Positions 18,872 to 26,474 of a stretch of 64,000 nucleotides of DNA are shown here, one piece after another (position 1 is the first letter of the stretch; the number at the start of each line of letters is the position of its first letter). The DNA is from an uncultured Paracoccaceae bacterium (GTDB lineage: Bacteria > Pseudomonadota > Alphaproteobacteria > Rhodobacterales > Rhodobacteraceae). The notes below the pieces were generated by a model. It was not told the DNA's origin. It saw nothing but the letters and a program-made list of their open reading frames with translations, and ran no database searches. A program made the translations under genes and the position numbers. The DNA lies in NCBI GenBank assembly GCA_938049225.1, contig CALICM010000024.1, forward strand, positions 1 to 64,000, in the 5' to 3' direction.

Positions 18872-19922
18872 GACCCTGCAAGACGCCCGTCGCCAGATCG
18901 AGATTTGCAACGCCTGCCGCTATTGCGAAGGCTATTGCGCGGTGTTTCCGGCGATCACGCGACAAACGGCATTTGCCGATGGCGACATCACTCAACTAGC
19001 CAATCTGTGCCACAATTGTCGCGGCTGCTATTACGCCTGCCAATACACCGAGCCGCATGAATTCGCGATAAACCTGCCGCGGGTACTTGCGGAAGTTCGG
19101 ACCGACAGTTGGAAGGAGTTCGCATGGCCCTCTGGATTTGCACGAGCGTATGACAAACACGGCGTTGTTATGGGGTCTATTGTGGTGTTGTGCCTCTGCG
19201 TCTTGATATTTGTCGCCGGATCACTGCAACGGGCAAGTGGCGGCGAAGGCTTTTACGCTTATATGAGCCATACCCTTATGGTGGCGATTTTCGCCCCGGC
19301 CTTTGTGCTGCCGTTACTCGCGACTTTTGTTTCTTTGCGCCGTTACTGGGTACATGTGGGCGGTGGGCCGATTACGCTGCACAGTTGGCGCTGCGCTTTG
19401 CAAGACGTCGCTCATATGCGCGATCTGGGGGGAGGGCAGGGTCAGGGCTGCAACTACGAGGATGAGGACCGGTTCAGCAATGCGCGCCGCATCGCACATC
19501 AGCTCACACTTTGGGGCTTTGTGCTGTGCTTCGCGTCGACAGCTTCGGGAACCATTCTGCATTATGTTTTTGATCTGCCAGCGCCCTACGGACTACTCAG
19601 CCTGCCCAAACTGTTCGGTATACCGGGTGGGCTGATGCTGAGCGCAGGAACGCTCTGGATGATCTGGCTCAAACTATGTGCTGATGGCGGGCTGTCGGAT
19701 GCCCGTGTGCGCGGGGGCGACATGGCATTCGTCTTGTTGTTGTTCGCGGTCAGCACTTCGGGATTGTTGCTCTATGCGAGTGCTGGAACGGGACGGATGC
19801 CACATTTGCTAACGTTCCATCTGGCCACGGTTCTGGCGTTGTTCCTGACGCTGCCATATTCGAAATTCGTCCATGGGTTCTATAGGCTGGCTGCGACACT
19901 CTGGAATGCAGACGCCACCTAA
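18861..19922 (+). CDS. tcuB: TcuB-like Fe-S/membrane electron-transfer protein
   Basis: 353 aa. The start at 18861 has GGGAGG nine bases upstream and overlaps the end of tcuA by 11 bases. Two cysteine clusters (ICNACRYCEGYC and CHNCRGCYYAC) lie in the first 65 residues and probably bind 4Fe-4S clusters. Several hydrophobic helices with histidines follow. In the known system TcuB takes electrons from reduced TcuA and passes them to the membrane quinone pool. The TAA stop is the first triplet of the 105-bp palindromic element that follows, so the element may have replaced the original end of the gene. Confidence 0.88.
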   Translation: MSAETLQDARRQIEICNACRYCEGYCAVFPAITRQTAFADGDITQLANLCHNCRGCYYACQYTEPHEFAINLPRVLAEVRTDSWKEFAWPSGFARAYDKHGVVMGSIVVLCLCVLIFVAGSLQRASGGEGFYAYMSHTLMVAIFAPAFVLPLLATFVSLRRYWVHVGGGPITLHSWRCALQDVAHMRDLGGGQGQGCNYEDEDRFSNARRIAHQLTLWGFVLCFASTASGTILHYVFDLPAPYGLLSLPKLFGIPGGLMLSAGTLWMIWLKLCADGGLSDARVRGGDMAFVLLLFAVSTSGLLLYASAGTGRMPHLLTFHLATVLALFLTLPYSKFVHGFYRLAATLWNADAT

Positions 19923-20024
19923 AGCGTTTCGCCTTTACCTTGGGACATGTCTCGTCACCTAACGCGTTGAAATCTATGATTTCAGGCAGCGTTAGGTGAT
20001 TCAAGTTTAAGGCGAAATGCTATA
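19920..20024 (+). repeat. 105-bp palindromic MITE-like element, copy 1
   Basis: The outer inverted ends are TAAAGCGTTTCGCC on the left and GGCGAAATGCTATA on the right. Inside them lies a long second inverted repeat, TCACCTAACGC and its complement, around a TTGAAATC/GATTTCA core, so the whole unit can fold into one hairpin. A near-identical unit of the same length lies inverted at 25845-25949. TA at both outer edges suggests a TA target duplication, as in IS630/mariner-related MITEs; that assignment is inference. It directly follows tcuB and could serve as a terminator. Confidence 0.85.
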
Positions 20025-20149
20025 AAGGCCATCGAACAGGCTATCTTGAGGGGATTACGATAACGGAAAGGCGGGCAGAGAGTCGAACACTGGAATAACG
20101 GAAAGAAGAAATGATGGAAAATAGAGAGCTTAAGGCCCAAGAGTTAAAG

Positions 20150-20475
20150 TGCAGGCTTCTGTTGCCAGGTGCCTGCGAACCCCGCCTAACCCGGCTAGGG
20201 GCTAGGGCTTAAGTTTTGGTCTTTCGCACTGCTTACGCAGCGAGAGCAACCGGAGCTTTGTTGTCATTTGCAACTAGCTTGTACGAGCCGATAACGGTGG
20301 CATCCTGCCGAGTGAAAGCTAACATCTTTAGACGTCCGTCGATCCTGTTTCGGCCCCGCGATCCCCAAATGAAGGATGTTGGTGGAGCCGCCGGGTACCG
20401 CCCCCGGGTCCGAACCGCTTATTACATGCGCGTTTATCACCATAGTCCCGAGAGACAGAGGTAATATAAGCATCG
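20150..20475 (-). ncRNA. ssrA: tmRNA, two-piece circularly permuted (ssrA)
   Basis: On the minus strand, the tag reading frame GCA (20271-20269) to TAA (20235-20233) encodes ANDNKAPVALAA, the alphaproteobacterial tmRNA tag. The 5' end of the coding piece, GGGGCCG at 20357-20351, pairs with CGGCTCC of the acceptor piece (20390-20384), followed by discriminator A and an encoded CCA ending at 20380. The acceptor piece is therefore encoded upstream of the coding piece, with about 22 bases between them to be removed. Outer limits near 20475 and 20150 are estimates; a GCAGGC/GCCTGC hairpin near 20155-20180 probably belongs to the pseudoknot region. It rescues stalled ribosomes together with SmpB. 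Confidence 0.93.
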
Positions 20476-20630
20476 GCCTGTCCCCCCGCAAGGGAGCAGT
20501 TTTTGCGCGAAACGGGGCAGGTGCTGCACCGCGGTTCCGCGAGGTTAGCCGCGACATAAGGCGAAAAATACCGTATTGCGCCTTCATTACGACCCTTTCA
20601 CAGTTCTGTTTCCAAAAGCGAGGCACTTGA

Positions 20631-21125
20631 ATGGACCGCTCTTCCCAAACCTTATCGACCAACCAACGCCGTGTAGACCGCTTGCTGGCGGAATATGGCG
20701 AAAGTCACAAGAACGAGACCAACAAACTGGTCCACTGGATCTGCGTGCCGATGATTGTCTGGGCCATCTTTGCCATGCTCTGGGCGCTGCCGACCCCTGG
20801 CATGATGAGCGCGATACCAGGTCTCAACTGGGCCATGGTCGCCCTGGTTCTGGCGGTTGGCTATTATTTGGCTCTATCCGTGCCCCTGGCTGCGGGCTTC
20901 GCGCTGTTCGGCGCTTTTTGCATTCTGCTGACCATTGCGGTTCAGTCCATCGCCAGTCTGTGGTTGGTCGCTGGCATCGTATTCTTCGCTGCCTGGGCCG
21001 CCCAATTCTGGGGCCACAAGGTTGAGGGCAAAAAGCCGTCTTTCCTAAAGGATATCCAGTTTCTGCTGGTTGGTCCCGCCTGGTTGCTGCACTTCCTCTA
21101 CCGCCGCGCCGGTTGGGCGTACTGA
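20631..21125 (+). CDS. Mpo1-like (DUF962) membrane protein
   Basis: 164 aa with about four membrane segments. The conserved N-terminal part LLAEYGESHKNETNKLVHWI and the later AAQFWGHKVEGKKPSFL carry the histidines that bind iron in yeast Mpo1, a 2-hydroxy fatty acid dioxygenase of sphingoid/fatty acid alpha-oxidation. The bacterial function is not established. Its 3' end overlaps the end of the convergent DUF1194 gene by 28 bases. Confidence 0.88.
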   Translation: MDRSSQTLSTNQRRVDRLLAEYGESHKNETNKLVHWICVPMIVWAIFAMLWALPTPGMMSAIPGLNWAMVALVLAVGYYLALSVPLAAGFALFGAFCILLTIAVQSIASLWLVAGIVFFAAWAAQFWGHKVEGKKPSFLKDIQFLLVGPAWLLHFLYRRAGWAY

Positions 21126-21790
21126 CGCGAGCCTAACCGGACCTCGCTGACCTCGCGGATCAACTTGCGCCGCATCGCGGCACCAAAATCCGCAAAGCCG
21201 GTGGCCTGTTCGACAAAGGCCCCCGGCCCGTGGATCACCTCGCGGTTGTAGTATTCCAACACATCGGTGTCACCGCCCACCACCAAACCATTGATCACCA
21301 CCCCATCGAATTCGAAATGCCGCACTGCCAGGCGCGGTGCGAAACCGTCGTTGTTGATCCCGTCGCCCGACACATCGATCACCTGCCGCGCGCAAACCGG
21401 CGCGCGGCCCAGGGCCACGGCCCCAAAACCCAAACCATAACCCATTGCGGTCGGATATCCCTCGTAGGCCCGGCGGGCCCGGCGCAATGCCGCGGCCACC
21501 TTGGCCAAATCCGCCGGATCGTGCACGGCAACCCATTCGATCAGCACCGCCTGCTGATATCGCCCACTCCACTCATAGACCAGCAGCGCCACGGTCGCCC
21601 CGGGCACCCCCAGAAAGGCCGCCTGAACATCCGCGTCTTCCAGCGCCCAGGCCAAGCCGTCCGCCTGCAGTCGATACTCGTCCTCATCGACCGATGAGGA
21701 CACGTCCAAAGCCAGCGCCAGGGCCAACCGGCAATTCGCTTGCGCGGGCAGGGCCGCCACGCACAGCCACAGCAGCGCTAAAACCTTCAC
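21098..21790 (-). CDS. DUF1194 domain protein (third of three tandem copies)
   Basis: 230 aa. The start is GTG at 21790, overlapping the upstream TGA as GTGA. A signal peptide (LALLWLCVAALPAQA) precedes LALALALDVSSSVDEDEYRL, a DxSxS metal-site motif like that of von Willebrand A domains. QVIDVSGDGINNDG and VINGLVVGG are the other family motifs. It is probably exported to the periplasm. The function of DUF1194 is unknown. It is translationally coupled to the copy upstream and ends inside the convergent Mpo1-like gene. Confidence 0.87.
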   Translation of the reverse strand: MKVLALLWLCVAALPAQANCRLALALALDVSSSVDEDEYRLQADGLAWALEDADVQAAFLGVPGATVALLVYEWSGRYQQAVLIEWVAVHDPADLAKVAAALRRARRAYEGYPTAMGYGLGFGAVALGRAPVCARQVIDVSGDGINNDGFAPRLAVRHFEFDGVVINGLVVGGDTDVLEYYNREVIHGPGAFVEQATGFADFGAAMRRKLIREVSEVRLGSRQYAQPARR

Positions 21791-22464
21791 CGCATCCCCA
21801 CCTGCGGTACCCCCAACTCTCGGATCAGCTTGCGCTTGATCGCGGCGGGATAGGCCTCGAAATCCTCCGCCACCTCCAAGAAAGCCCCCGGCCCCCGGAT
21901 CACGAAGTACCTGTAGTAGCGTCCCAGCGCGCGCTCGTCCGACAGGATCGCCAGCCCGTTCACCGTGATCTCGTCGAACGCCAAACGGTCGCTCAGTTGT
22001 TGTGGCGGGATGCCCACATTGCTTTGCCCATCGCCCGAGACGTCGATTTTGTAGAACCCGCACCCCGGCGCCCGCGCCATCTGCCGATGCGCAAAGACCA
22101 AGGCCCGGCCCAGGCCCGTTGCCGCGTTGCGCACGCTGCGCTGGTGGCTGCGCAGCCGGGCCGCCATCGCCTCAAGATCCGCAACGTCGCGCACCGCCAC
22201 CCAGTCCTGCACGATGGTCTGGTCATTCACGCCCGACCATTCGAACACCTGCAGCATTACATAAGCGTTGGGGATCTGGAACAGCGCACGCCGGACATCA
22301 GCGTCTTCCAAGGCACGGGCAACACCTTCGACCTGCAGGATATATTCCTGATCGTCGACCGAGCTTGATACATCCAACGCCAAGCTCAGCGCGATCCGAC
22401 ACGACTGTGCCCAGGCGGGCAACGGGGTAAGCCACAACAACAGCAAGACCCCCAGGCGCCCCAT
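21787..22464 (-). CDS. DUF1194 domain protein (second of three tandem copies)
   Basis: 225 aa with a signal peptide (LLLLWLTPLPAWA) and the motifs LALDVSSSVDDQEYILQ and YKIDVSGDGQSNVG. Only one base separates it from the copy upstream, and its stop overlaps the start of the next copy, so the three form one operon. Sequence divergence among the copies is large outside the motifs, so they are old paralogues. Confidence 0.87.
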   Translation of the reverse strand: MGRLGVLLLLWLTPLPAWAQSCRIALSLALDVSSSVDDQEYILQVEGVARALEDADVRRALFQIPNAYVMLQVFEWSGVNDQTIVQDWVAVRDVADLEAMAARLRSHQRSVRNAATGLGRALVFAHRQMARAPGCGFYKIDVSGDGQSNVGIPPQQLSDRLAFDEITVNGLAILSDERALGRYYRYFVIRGPGAFLEVAEDFEAYPAAIKRKLIRELGVPQVGMR

Positions 22465-22465
22465 C

Positions 22466-23131
22466 TTACGAGGCCGGAACCAAGATCTCGCGCAGCAATT
22501 TGCGTCGGATCGCTCGGGGATAATCTGAATAGCCGGTCGCTGTGATCACAAAACTATTCGGCCCGCTGCGCACCTGCGTGCGGTAAAACTGGGTGACGCT
22601 GGCCCCAATGCGGTCGATTGCCAACCCGTTGACTGTCACCCCCAGCTCGGCGGCCAGTTGCCGGGCCAGCACTGTGTCACCGCCATCATTGCTTTGCCCA
22701 TCGCCCGAGACATCGACGACCCGTCGCGTGCAATCTGACACATCCGCAAACTGTGGCAAAACCCCGTCCAGCATATTGCCCACCGCCGTCTTGCCGCCGC
22801 TCCAGCGTCGCCGCGTGTCCCGAACCGTTTGCGCCAACCGGGCCACGGCGCGTGCGCTCAGCATCCGCTGCCAGGGGATGCTGACCTCCTGATCGGTGGC
22901 CCCCGACCATTGGATGACGCTGACCGCCGCCTGCGCCTGGACCAGTGCCTCGGCGACCTCGGGGTCCTCAAGGGCATCCGCCAACCCGTCCATCTGAAAC
23001 CGATACTCGCCCGGATCGATCGAGCCGCTGACATCCACCGTTAAGGCCAACGCCAAACGACAGGCCTGCGCGGGACCAGCGAGCGCCATCGCCACAGCCC
23101 CCATCAAAGCGAGCTTCGAGATCCGTCCCAT
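22466..23131 (-). CDS. DUF1194 domain protein (first of three tandem copies)
   Basis: 221 aa. I chose ATG 23131, which has GGGAGA four bases upstream; an in-frame start at 23149 lies before that site. The signal peptide (LALMGAVAMALAGPAQA) is followed by LALTVDVSGSIDPGEYRFQM, a DxSGS variant of the metal-site motif, and by RRVDVSGDGQSNDGG. It is the promoter-proximal gene of the three-copy operon. The 250 bases upstream show no other gene. Confidence 0.87.
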   Translation of the reverse strand: MGRISKLALMGAVAMALAGPAQACRLALALTVDVSGSIDPGEYRFQMDGLADALEDPEVAEALVQAQAAVSVIQWSGATDQEVSIPWQRMLSARAVARLAQTVRDTRRRWSGGKTAVGNMLDGVLPQFADVSDCTRRVVDVSGDGQSNDGGDTVLARQLAAELGVTVNGLAIDRIGASVTQFYRTQVRSGPNSFVITATGYSDYPRAIRRKLLREILVPAS

Positions 23132-23402
23132 GCATTCTCCCGCGACCACGCATCGTCCGCGCTACCTTGGTAGCTTAAGCGCAAGCGGGCAGGGGGGCCA
23201 AGGGCGGAGTTTTGGATTATGGTATGTGATCGTCTGGGTCAGACGCAGAAGCCGCCCGGTCGCGGACATCGATTTTCGATTCATGAGCACCGTGAATTTG
23301 ATTGCTGTTTCAACACTAAGGCCCCGCTGAAACAGGGCGATGCCGCAAGGACATCACCCAAAAACTATACCTATTAAAGCAGGGGCCCAGCGGGTGCGAC
23401 CG

Positions 23403-23831
23403 TCACCAATGCCCCGTATTTTTCATGCTCGCCCAAGGCTCCGATGGGGCCAGGCTGTCACCCGCCTGCAACAGCTCAATCGAGATGTTGTCGGGGCTGC
23501 GCACGAACGCCATATGCCCGTCCCGCGGTGGCCGGTTGATCGTCACGCCATTGTCCATCAGATGCTGGCACATGTCGTAGATATTCTCGACGCGGTACGC
23601 CAAATGCCCAAAGTGCCGGCTGTCATCGGGCAGCGCATCGTCCCCGTCCCAGTTATACGTTAGCTCCACCGGGCACTCCGGCTGACCTGGGGGCGCCATG
23701 AAGACCAGTGTGAACCGCCCGCCCTCGCTGTCCATCCGCTTGGTTTCTTTCAGGCCGATAAGCCGGTAAAACGCCATCGACGCCTCAAGATCCTTCACCC
23801 GAACCATCGTGTGCAGATACGTCACCTTCAT
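23403..23831 (-). CDS. VOC-family protein, glyoxalase I-like
   Basis: 142 aa, start at ATG 23831 after GGAAGG. It shows the paired beta-alpha-beta-beta-beta halves of the VOC fold. [20 protein letters not shown] carries the first metal-ligand histidine, and glutamates occur in VELTYNW and ISIELLQ in the positions used by lactoylglutathione lyases. Detoxification of methylglyoxal with glutathione is the likely role. It diverges from thyX. Confidence 0.83.
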   Translation of the reverse strand: MKVTYLHTMVRVKDLEASMAFYRLIGLKETKRMDSEGGRFTLVFMAPPGQPECPVELTYNWDGDDALPDDSRHFGHLAYRVENIYDMCQHLMDNGVTINRPPRDGHMAFVRSPDNISIELLQAGDSLAPSEPWASMKNTGHW

Positions 23832-23926
23832 CGTTTTTCCTTCCAACATCTTGTTGCTCTTGCACCCCCACCCGCAACATACTGCATGAAACAGAATCGC
23901 AGCCCGCGGCGCCCAAGGGGGACCAT

Positions 23927-24835
23927 ATGACAGATACCGACCAAGCACAGGACGAAATCGCCCAACTTCGCGCCCAATCCGCGCCCACCCGTCGCGCGAC
24001 CGTTTCAGCACTTGAGGCGCGGCTTTACACCCCGCACCAAGTCCTGGACCATGGATTTGTCCGGGTCATCGACTATATGGGCGACGACAGCGCCATCGTC
24101 CAAGCCGCCCGCGTCAGCTATGGCGCCGGAACCAAACACGTCTCAAACGACGCGGGCCTGATCAAATACCTGATGCGCCACTGGCACTCGACCCCGTTCG
24201 AGATGTGCGAGATCAAACTCCACGTCAAACTGCCCGTCTTCGTCGCCCGCCAGTGGATCCGCCACCGCACCGCGAACGTCAACGAATACTCGGCCCGCTA
24301 TTCGATCCTGGACCGCGAGTTCTACATCCCCGCGCCCGAACACCTGGCCGCGCAATCCACCGTCAACAACCAAGGCCGGGGCGAGACGCTGCAGGGGGAG
24401 GAGGCCGCCCGCGTCCTCGCCCTCCTGCGTGACGACGCGACCCGCAGCTATGACCACTACGAAGCGATGCTCAGCCAAGAGGGGCAGGCGGGCCTGGCCC
24501 GCGAACTGGCCCGCATGAACCTGCCCGCGAACATCTATACCCAATGGTATTGGAAGATCGACCTGCACAACCTGTTCCACTTCCTGCGCCTGCGCGCCGA
24601 CGAACACGCCCAATACGAGATCCGCGCCTATGCGGAAGTTATGTGCCAGATCGCCGCCGACTGGGTCCCGCTCGCCTATGCCGCCTTCAAGGATTACCGT
24701 TTGGGCGGCGCGCAACTATCTGGCAAAGGCGTCGCGGCCCTCCGGCGGATGCTGGCAGGTGAAGCGATGGACGCCGAGAAGGCCGGCATGAGCAAGGGGG
24801 AATGGCGGGAGTTTGAGGGGGTTATAAAGCTGTGA
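23927..24835 (+). CDS. thyX: flavin-dependent thymidylate synthase ThyX
   Basis: 302 aa. The ThyX signature [16 protein letters not shown] lies at about residues 107-122, with upstream histidines in [11 protein letters not shown]. The enzyme makes dTMP from dUMP with methylene-tetrahydrofolate, FAD and NADPH. The start at 23927 follows GGGGGACC. The end of the protein is intact even though a scar region begins 20 bases downstream. Confidence 0.95.
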   Translation: MTDTDQAQDEIAQLRAQSAPTRRATVSALEARLYTPHQVLDHGFVRVIDYMGDDSAIVQAARVSYGAGTKHVSNDAGLIKYLMRHWHSTPFEMCEIKLHVKLPVFVARQWIRHRTANVNEYSARYSILDREFYIPAPEHLAAQSTVNNQGRGETLQGEEAARVLALLRDDATRSYDHYEAMLSQEGQAGLARELARMNLPANIYTQWYWKIDLHNLFHFLRLRADEHAQYEIRAYAEVMCQIAADWVPLAYAAFKDYRLGGAQLSGKGVAALRRMLAGEAMDAEKAGMSKGEWREFEGVIKL

Positions 24836-24857
24836 CGTTCTGCGTTTCCTTAAGCGG

Positions 24858-24985
24858 ATGCAATTTACCGTGTTTATTGACGAGAGTGGCGACTCCGGTA
24901 TTTCCCGGGTCCGAACAGAACAACAAGTAGGGGCCGTGCCTTACTTGGTCGTAGCCGCCATCGTGGTACAACCCGCTTCAAAGGT
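24858..24985 (+). pseudogene. DUF3800 protein, 5' fragment
   Basis: From ATG 24858 the frame reads MQFTVFIDESGDSG, and after ISRVRTEQQVGA comes PYLVVAAIVVQP. FIDESGDSG and the following hydrophobic strand are the signature of the N-terminus of DUF3800 proteins, which have an RNase-H-like fold and are common near mobile elements. After about 40 residues the similarity ends abruptly at the tail of an IS481 transposase, so roughly the last four fifths of the gene is missing. Confidence 0.75.
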
Positions 24986-24999
24986 TCATGCCGCTGCGG

Positions 25000-25135
25000 C
25001 TAGTTGTTCAGTCTCGGCGTTTGTTGGATTGGATTTAGTCGGAATCTTTCCGGCTCGGTTGTCCAGATTTTGCAGATGTATTCGTAGGGGGTCAGAGACC
25101 GCCGAGAGTTTTCAGGCGGCGGGCGTAACCCAACC
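25000..25135 (-). mobile_element. IS481-family transposase, C-terminal fragment
   Basis: On the minus strand, YARRLKTLGGL, then (after a 2-base insertion) TPYEYICKIWTTEPERFRL and NPIQQTPRLNN stop. This is the characteristic end of IS481-type transposases (family ending LTPYEFICK...NPIHQMPGLNT). Everything before YARRLKTL is missing, and the frameshift interrupts what remains, so it is non-functional. Stop codon at 25000-25002. Confidence 0.82.
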
Positions 25136-25160
25136 CATCAAACGCCGGGACTGAACACCT
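25122..25160 (+). mobile_element. second, inverted IS481 transposase tail
   Basis: The plus strand reads NPTHQTPGLNT, the last 11 codons of the same IS481 transposase type, in the direction opposite to the fragment at 25000-25135. The stop codon has become TGG. The two tails thus form an inverted repeat (AAACGCCGGGACTGAACA here, AACGCCGAGACTGAACA on the other strand), consistent with two insertions that later lost everything between their 3' ends. Confidence 0.65.
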
Positions 25161-25246
25161 GGGATCAAACGACCTGCGCGCCTGCCACGTTCTCACCGAT
25201 TGACCTCTTGCACCAAACCCATGCAATGCGCTAGTTCCACCGTCAC

Positions 25247-25336
25247 GGAGAGGTGGCCGAGTGGTCGAAGGCGCACGCCTGGAAAGTGTGTAGGCGGGCA
25301 ACCGTCTCGAGGGTTCGAATCCCTCTCTCTCCGCCA
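25247..25336 (+). tRNA. tRNA-Ser(GGA)
   Basis: A 90-nt class II tRNA with encoded CCA. The acceptor stem GGAGAGG pairs with TCTCTCC, with discriminator G at 25333. The anticodon loop contains CTGGAAA (anticodon GGA, reading UCC/UCU), and there is a long variable arm as expected for serine. GGTTCGAATCC forms the T loop. It is the only tRNA I see in the window and appears to be the integration site of a lost element whose recombinase tail directly abuts its 3' end. Confidence 0.95.
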
Positions 25337-25339
25337 TAT

Positions 25340-25645
25340 TACAATTGGTCCAGAGTTCCCCTGTTAAGGCTTTGAACGGAAAAGATAATTCAGGGGTTCG
25401 AAACCCTTCATTCCGTACATATGCCAATCGTTCCGAAAACGTCAGTCTGAGCGCGATTCGTTGTAGCTCAAAGCGACCACTTTCCCAAACCTTACAACGG
25501 CTTAAGAGGAATCCGCTGGCGAGTTCGAACATTTGCTCGAAGGGTCGTGCTGGTCGACCTGATCCGTCAGCTTTTTCGGAAAGAAGCAGCTTTTCCTGCT
25601 CCAGCTTTCCGATCTTTTTTTCATAGGCCTGAATGACATGGTGTG
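25340..25645 (-). pseudogene. large serine recombinase, C-terminal fragment
   Basis: The minus-strand frame has a coiled-coil AYEKKIGKLEQEKLLLSEK, then FEQMFELASGFL, and further on RLTFSERLAYVRNEGFRTPE followed by LSFPFKALTGE. This is the conserved tail of phage/island site-specific recombinases of the resolvase family. Catalytic and recombinase domains are absent. The frame continues across the complement of tRNA-Ser (giving AEREGFEPS), which is usual when the recombinase gene lies at the attachment site. The element itself has gone. Confidence 0.75.
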
Positions 25646-25689
25646 TTTGCGGTGATTGCTCTCCTCGGGCGAACGAGGTCCAGTAGACA

Positions 25690-26344
25690 GGCCTCACCAA
25701 TCACAAGCCGTAGGGCCAGCACATCTTCGGCGTCGGTAGGGATGTTGTACCCTTCCTGCGTCAACCAAGTGTTCAGGCCCGAGGAGTCGCGGGCGGGCAG
25801 GATGACCACGTCATAGGCGCCCACGGCATATTGCGCCTCGATTTTATAGCGTTTCGCCTTAGACTTGAATCACCTAACGCTGCCTGAAATCATAGATTTC
25901 AACGCGTTAGGTGATGAGATATGCCCCAAGTTAAAGGCGAAACGCTTTAACGCCCAGCGACCGAGCGCTGGGCGCCGGGGCCTCCTCGACAATGGCCGGC
26001 TCTGGCGCGGCGAACATGATTTCTGGGGCACAGGGATCATCGTCCCAATATTCGACCAACCGCGGTGCGGTATAGGCGTCCAGATGGTCGACCATCGCCG
26101 CCTCGACCGTATTGATCTGCTTGCGCTTTAGCATCACCAGCGTGGGCACGACCATGGCGAACTCTGACGCTGCCCCGCGATAGTCCGATGCCATGGTGAT
26201 CACCGATTTCTCGCCATTGCGGACAAAGACCACTTTCGAGGCTTTGTTGTACAGCTTGCCGTCCGCGTGGGCGACATAAAAGCCGCAGAAGGCCTGAGCC
26301 TGACTGGCCGCAAGGGTTAACAAAAGGGTAAAGATCAAACGCAT
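25690..26344 (-). pseudogene. DUF2330 protein, split by a palindromic element and truncated
   Basis: The 5' part (26344-25950) encodes a signal peptide (MRLIFTLLLTLAASQAQA), then FCGFYVAHADGKLYNKASKV and further DUF2330 sequence up to SARSLGV. The 105-bp element follows and brings a stop. Beyond it the same protein resumes (KIEAQYAVGAYDVVILPA, then GLNTWLTQEGYNIPTDAEDV) until about 25690, where it runs into the recombinase remnant, so the conserved C-terminal half is missing. DUF2330 proteins are predicted exported proteins of unknown function. Two independent lesions make this a clear pseudogene. Confidence 0.85.
25845..25949 (-). repeat. 105-bp palindromic MITE-like element, copy 2
   Basis: Same length and sequence plan as the copy at 19920-20024 but inverted: TATAGCGTTTCGCC at 25845, complement of TAAAGCGTTTCGCC ending at 25949, with TCACCTAACGC arms inside. 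It interrupts the DUF2330 reading frame, which gives an empty-site comparison inside the same gene: SLGV before and IEAQYAVG after. This shows that the unit was mobile. Confidence 0.88.
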
Positions 26345-26474
26345 GTCGTGCTCCAAATTCCAATTTTTCGCATCGTGCTCGCTGGTAGAGCGGCCATCAG
26401 AGATGCACGCGGTGCGTGTGGAAAATTGGGAAGCAGCGCTTTCGGTGGCGGGCGGTTTGCCCGCTCCGTTGAGG

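Noticed and set aside
17438-18910. 490-codon minus-strand open frame opposite tcuA
   Set aside because: Fully antisense to a well-supported flavoprotein gene; the product is rich in His, Gln, Arg and Pro with no motif.
25092-25700. A single 202-codon gene across the tRNA-Ser region
   Set aside because: The frame is a chimera: recombinase tail, complement of tRNA-Ser ([11 protein letters not shown]) and IS481 tail. The tRNA-complement motif is a known false-gene artefact.
25865-26131. Open frame beginning MNHLTLPEIIDFNALGDE, also seen inverted at 19750-20004
   Set aside because: The repeated peptide is just the translation of the 105-bp palindromic element; no evidence of a real protein.
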